A DNA stretch of 64,000 bases. It comes from Nocardia tenerifensis NBRC 101015. Lineage in GTDB: Bacteria; Actinomycetota; Actinomycetes; Mycobacteriales; Mycobacteriaceae. The position numbers and the translations under genes are program-made. Where the stretch lies: the NCBI RefSeq assembly GCF_000308715.1, contig NZ_BAGH01000418.1:1-64000 (forward strand), written 5' to 3'. Within the stretch, counting starts at the first letter, position 1; each line of letters starts with the position of its first letter. This document shows, in pieces, positions 60,748 to 64,000 of the stretch. Below the pieces are notes generated by a model, which was not told the DNA's origin, ran no database searches, and worked only from the letters and a program-made list of their open reading frames with translations.

Positions 60748-61089
60748 ATGCGCACGAAAACCATCGGTCGTCGCAGACGAGACCGGACGGACAGGCCACA
60801 GCAGCGTCCGGTCGTGATCAAGCAGCGAACCCCCGACAGCGTGCGCGCACGGGCCTTCGGCCTCGGCCTCGCTGGCACCGGCGCGGCCCACTTCACCGCG
60901 CCGCGCGCCTTCGATCCCCTTACGGCGCGGGCGTTTCCACGCGCCACCCGTCGCTGGACCTACCGCAACGGCCTCACCGAACTGGTGCTCGGCCTCGCGA
61001 TCACCTTCCGGCGCAGCAGGCCGATCGGGTCGATCGGCTTCATCGCCTACCTCGCGTTCCTGGGCACGCGCCTCGCCCGGCCGGCCTGA
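60748..61089 (+). CDS. Small DoxX-like membrane protein
   Basis: A 113-residue protein. A basic N-terminus (RRRRDRTDR) is followed by AFGLGLAGTGAAHFTAPRAF, then TYRNGLTELVLGLAITF and a third hydrophobic stretch (GFIAYLAFLGTRLA). The G-AHF and T-x-NGLTEL pattern resembles DoxX/MauE-type membrane proteins. ATG 60748 follows GAGGAGAG. A TGTCCCAGACA palindrome in its promoter ties it to the GntR group. Role unknown. Confidence 0.72.
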   Translation: MRTKTIGRRRRDRTDRPQQRPVVIKQRTPDSVRARAFGLGLAGTGAAHFTAPRAFDPLTARAFPRATRRWTYRNGLTELVLGLAITFRRSRPIGSIGFIAYLAFLGTRLARPA

Positions 61090-61191
61090 CCGCACGCCGC
61101 TCCCCTGTCCGCCCGCACAAAATGAACACCACCTGCGCGGGGCGCTGAGCAGACAATAAGATCGCCAGTGGTGCGACAGGGAGGGAGTGAC

Positions 61192-61983
61192 GTGACAACC
61201 GAGTCCGTACCGCAGGCGCAGGCGCGGCCGGAGCGGTTCGCGGATCTGTTCGCCCATCGGCGCTGGATACGCCGCACGCAGCCGTTCCCGCACGTGTACG
61301 CCAGGGATGTCTTCGTGCCGGAGTTCTATCAGCGGCTGACCGACGACCTGGCGCGGGTCCGGCGTGACAGTCCCCAGCTGTTCGGGCAGGTCGCGACGAA
61401 CTACAGCGCCGACGGGATCCGCCTGGCCGACCTGCGCGACACCTCCTTCGAGGTGTTCATCTCCCGCGAGTGGCACGACCTGATCACCGGCGTCGCGGGG
61501 GTGACCGCGACCGGCGACCTCGAGGGGTCGGTGCACCATCACGCACCGGGCGCACCGTACGGATGGCCGCACAACGACCTCAACCCCGCGTGGTTCCCCG
61601 GCGAGGCGCCCGGCCCGGCGGAGGTGCGGCTGCCCGACGGCTCGGTGGAGACGAAAACCGGTGCGCGCGAACCGGGTGTGGTCGCCCGCGAGTCGATTCG
61701 CGCGGTGGCGATGCTGTTCTACCTCGGCAACCCGGACTGGCAGCCCGGCGACGGCGGCGAGACCGCGCTCTACGACAACATCGCCGAGGGCGAGAAGCTG
61801 CCCGAGCTGACGCTCGTTCCGCCGCTGGACAACTCGCTCATTCTGTTCGAGGTCACGCCGCGCACCTGGCACACCTTCGCGGGCGGGAACACCAAGGATC
61901 GCAACAGCGTGGTGATGTGGGCGCACCGGACCAAGGACGACGCGCTGGAGCGCTGGGGAGGGGACCGCATTGCCTACTGGTGA
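61192..61983 (+). CDS. 2-oxoglutarate/Fe(II)-dependent oxygenase-like protein
   Basis: A 263-residue cupin-fold oxygenase. The iron-binding HND (WPHNDLNPAW) and distal His (TWHTFAGGN) with the later Arg fit the 2OG-Fe(II) HxD...H pattern of prolyl-hydroxylase-type enzymes. GTG 61192 follows GGGAGGGAGTGAC; an upstream GTG at 61168 is possible. The stop overlaps the SDR start by 14 bases, so the two are coupled and probably act in one pathway. Substrate unknown. Confidence 0.82.
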   Translation: MTTESVPQAQARPERFADLFAHRRWIRRTQPFPHVYARDVFVPEFYQRLTDDLARVRRDSPQLFGQVATNYSADGIRLADLRDTSFEVFISREWHDLITGVAGVTATGDLEGSVHHHAPGAPYGWPHNDLNPAWFPGEAPGPAEVRLPDGSVETKTGAREPGVVARESIRAVAMLFYLGNPDWQPGDGGETALYDNIAEGEKLPELTLVPPLDNSLILFEVTPRTWHTFAGGNTKDRNSVVMWAHRTKDDALERWGGDRIAYW

Positions 61984-62689
61984 ACGCCGGGTCTGCCTGA
62001 TCACGGGCGCGGGCGGCACGCTCGGCAACGTGTTCTGCCGTTCGTACTACACCGACTACGACATCGTCGCGGTCTGCCGCACCCGCACGCCCGCGGTGCC
62101 GTCGCAGCTCGAGTGGTTCGTCGACCCGCTCGAGCCGGAAAAGCCGGTGCCGGAGAACGTTTCGCGGGTCTTCGTGATCCGCGCCGATCTCACCGCGCCG
62201 GGCGAGGTGGAGCGGGTGGTCGACCTCGCGCTGGCCCGGTTCGGCAAGGTCGACCTGCTGGTCAACAACGCCGCCCACGTGCAGCTGCACCCGCGCGGCA
62301 TCGTGGACGGCGACGCCGCGCTGGAGCAGTTCGATCCGCATTTCACGCTGAACGTCGCTGTGCCGCTGCGCTTCTCGGCGCGCCTCGCGCAGCGGTTCTG
62401 GCTGCACGCCGGGCCGGAGAACCGCGCGGCGAACCGCAATATCGTCAACGTCTCCAGTATCTCCGGCTCGGAGGTGTATCCGGGGCAGACGCTGTACTCG
62501 GCGTCGAAGGCCGCGCTCAATCAGCTGACCCGGAATATCGCCGAGGAGTTCGGCGAGTTCGGCGTGCGGGCGAACGCCATCGCGCCGACCACGTTTCCGG
62601 CGCTGGTACCCACCGAGCAGGTCGCGAAGGCGATCGTGGAACTCGACGAGGGCAGCTATACCGGCGGCGTCTTCGGCGTCGGCGAGTAA
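61970..62689 (+). CDS. SDR-family oxidoreductase coupled to the 2OG oxygenase
   Basis: A 239-residue SDR with TGAGGTLGNVF (cofactor motif), LLVNNAAHVQLH (NNAG variant), IVNVSSISGSE (Ser) and YSASKAALNQLT (Tyr-Lys). The TTG 61970 start lies inside the oxygenase gene, so translation is coupled. It probably oxidises or reduces the product of the oxygenase (inference). Its 3' neighbour is another SDR on the opposite strand. Confidence 0.85.
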   Translation: MPTGERRVCLITGAGGTLGNVFCRSYYTDYDIVAVCRTRTPAVPSQLEWFVDPLEPEKPVPENVSRVFVIRADLTAPGEVERVVDLALARFGKVDLLVNNAAHVQLHPRGIVDGDAALEQFDPHFTLNVAVPLRFSARLAQRFWLHAGPENRAANRNIVNVSSISGSEVYPGQTLYSASKAALNQLTRNIAEEFGEFGVRANAIAPTTFPALVPTEQVAKAIVELDEGSYTGGVFGVGE

Positions 62690-62706
62690 CCCGGCGAGTC
62701 CGGCGG

Positions 62707-63543
62707 TTACCCGGTGACCCGCTCGGACATCTCCCAGAGCTGTTGCGCCAGAGCGGCATCCACCGCCTGCTTGTTGCTGGGCGGTTCCAGCTTGAACTGG
62801 TGAAAGTACTGCCCGTTGATGTCGTCCGCCGTGGTGGCCAAGTGCACCAGCGGTTCCGAGCCCTTCTCCGGCCGGATGAAGAACGGCTTGGACAGCGGGG
62901 AGCGGATGAGCCAGCCGAGGCCGAGCGGCGCGCGGTCGTACACGTGGGTGGCCACGGCGCCCGGATGGAAGGCGGCGGTCACCAGCCCGGTGCCCGCGGT
63001 GCGGCGGGCGAGTTCCCTGGTGAACAGGATGTTCGCCAGCTTCGACGCGGCGTAGGCGCCCATCTGATTGAACGAACCCGTCGTCGCGTTGACGGTGTCG
63101 AGGTTCAGCCGCGCCATCCGGTAGGTCACGCTCGCGGTATTGATCACCCTGGCCCGCGACCGCACGAGCCGGTCGAGCAGCAGGGTGGTGAGCAGGAACG
63201 GGGACAGGTGGTTGACCTGGAAGGTCAGCTCGTTGCCGTCGTCGGTGGGGGTGCGCTTCGGCCAGGAGCCGCCCGCGTTGTTGGCGAGCACGTCGATGTG
63301 CGAATAGCGGTCGAGCAGTTGCTCCGCCAGCCTGCGCACCTCGTCGAAGCGGGCGAAGTCGGCGAGGAACGGCTCGGCCCCGGCCTTCGCGGCCACCTCG
63401 GCCGTGCGCTCCGGCGAGCGGCCGACCACCGCGACGGTGGCGCCGCGTGCGGCGAAAGTCGCCGCCGCCGCGGCGCCGATGCCGGAGCTCGCCCCGGTCA
63501 CCACGATGGACTTGCCTGTCAGATCCTGGTCCTGCACAGCCAT
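62707..63543 (-). CDS. SDR-family NAD(P)-dependent oxidoreductase
   Basis: A 278-residue classical/retinol-dehydrogenase-like SDR. VVTGASSGIGAAAAATFAARGA is the cofactor motif, VLANNAGG replaces NNAG, NTASVT holds the Ser and AYAASKLANILFTREL the Tyr and Lys (in parts). ATG 63543 has CAGGAGGCGG directly upstream. Its stop is 18 bases from that of the preceding rightward SDR. Substrate unknown. Confidence 0.88.
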   Translation of the reverse strand: MAVQDQDLTGKSIVVTGASSGIGAAAAATFAARGATVAVVGRSPERTAEVAAKAGAEPFLADFARFDEVRRLAEQLLDRYSHIDVLANNAGGSWPKRTPTDDGNELTFQVNHLSPFLLTTLLLDRLVRSRARVINTASVTYRMARLNLDTVNATTGSFNQMGAYAASKLANILFTRELARRTAGTGLVTAAFHPGAVATHVYDRAPLGLGWLIRSPLSKPFFIRPEKGSEPLVHLATTADDINGQYFHQFKLEPPSNKQAVDAALAQQLWEMSERVTG

Positions 63544-63611
63544 TCCGCCTCCTGGACATCGGTGTACCTGACCTGATCGTGTGCGGCGCGGGCCGTTTCG
63601 GCAAGTACGAA

Positions 63612-64000
63612 CTACGCCGACGCCGCGAAATGCGCCGCGATCTCGTCGGTGGTGGTCAGCCACACGCCGGGGTGATTCACCACGTACTCCAGCGCCTGAT
63701 CCAGATACTTGGCCCGGAAGGCCTGACCTATGACGAACGGGTGCAGCGCGAGGGCCATCACGCGGCCGCTGTCGGCGGACTCGGCGTAGAGCTGGTCGAG
63801 CTGATCCTTGACGATGCGCACGAAATCCGGCCCGCTGGTGCCCTTCGCGAGAAACAGCGTGTTGTCGTTGAGTTCGACGGTGTACGGAACGCTCAGCATC
63901 CCCGGCACATTCAGCCGATAGGGCTGGTCGTCGTTGGTCCAGTCGAGCACGTAGTCCAGGCCGAGCTCGGCCAGCAGTTCCGGCGTGCGGAAGGTCTCGG
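63612..64000 (-). CDS. Polysaccharide deacetylase-family protein, 5' part outside window
   Basis: The C-terminal 128 residues of a polysaccharide deacetylase/allantoinase-like enzyme are visible: ETFRTPELLAELGLDYVLDW, then PYRLNVPGMLSVPYTVELND and VMALALHPFVIGQAFRAKYL. The LHPF His is probably a metal ligand. The start lies to the right of position 64000. It ends 68 bases before the divergent SDR start on the same strand, so co-transcription is possible. The PuuE-type layout fits a purine- or sugar-amide hydrolase, unproven. Confidence 0.75.
   Translation of the reverse strand, partial: ETFRTPELLAELGLDYVLDWTNDDQPYRLNVPGMLSVPYTVELNDNTLFLAKGTSGPDFVRIVKDQLDQLYAESADSGRVMALALHPFVIGQAFRAKYLDQALEYVVNHPGVWLTTTDEIAAHFAASA

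Noticed and set aside
1-64000. tRNA, rRNA, CRISPR arrays or insertion sequences
   Set aside because: No cloverleaf-like tRNA, rRNA segment, regularly spaced repeats or transposase was seen on reading both strands.

Overview
The window is GC-rich, densely coding DNA from an actinomycete. The order GT87-like membrane protein, rpsF, ssb, rpsR, rplI, dnaB matches the block seen near the origin in mycobacteria and relatives. WS/DGAT acyltransferase, cutinase-family and SCO252x-type genes point to the Mycobacteriales, most likely Nocardia or a close relative (inference). No tRNA, rRNA, CRISPR array or insertion sequence was found.

Positions 1-15.7 kb hold a Ter (tellurite/stress) locus. Two TerD-type genes run leftward (1-1867), opposite a rightward run of three AIM24-family genes and a membrane protein. 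After an epimerase/MBL-hydrolase/MerR interlude (4964-7153), a tightly overlapped leftward operon (12958-7157) encodes a coiled-coil protein, an HpcH/HpaI-type lyase, a four-domain phosphoribosyltransferase protein and a HAD phosphatase. This resembles the predicted Ter-linked nucleoside-like metabolite pathway. A divergent rightward run encodes TerD, a TerC/DUF475 protein and a TerA-like protein.

Positions 15.7-23.8 kb are a DMT exporter with a divergent CGNR regulator, then the core block. A 645-bp gap before dnaB carries DnaA-box-like sequences. dnaB is split at its P-loop by a 415-residue intein with class 3 features.

Positions 23.8-38.2 kb are accessory metabolism and regulation. They include several regulator/enzyme pairs with visible operators (TetR/quinone oxidoreductase, TetR/TetX-like monooxygenase, LysR/NmrA, HxlR/RidA) and an ECF41-type sigma factor next to an NDH-2-like flavoprotein.

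Positions 38.2-48.8 kb are the most unusual part. An EACC1 gene overlaps a 1449-residue protein fusing a caspase-like protease to four FtsK/EccC-type P-loop domains. A divergent gene encodes a small membrane protein. Convergent to it is a fully overlapped four-gene cassette matching the uncharacterised SCO2521-SCO2522-SCO2523-SCO2524 families. This looks like a conflict or signalling island.

Positions 49-64 kb hold a cutinase-like secreted protein, a DMT exporter, small enzymes, a WS/DGAT, a nitronate monooxygenase-like protein, and a GntR-centred group (SRPBCC, GntR, ABC1 kinase, DoxX-like) whose promoters share a TGTCCCAGACA palindrome. The end holds a 2OG-Fe(II) oxygenase/SDR pair, a second SDR and a truncated polysaccharide deacetylase.
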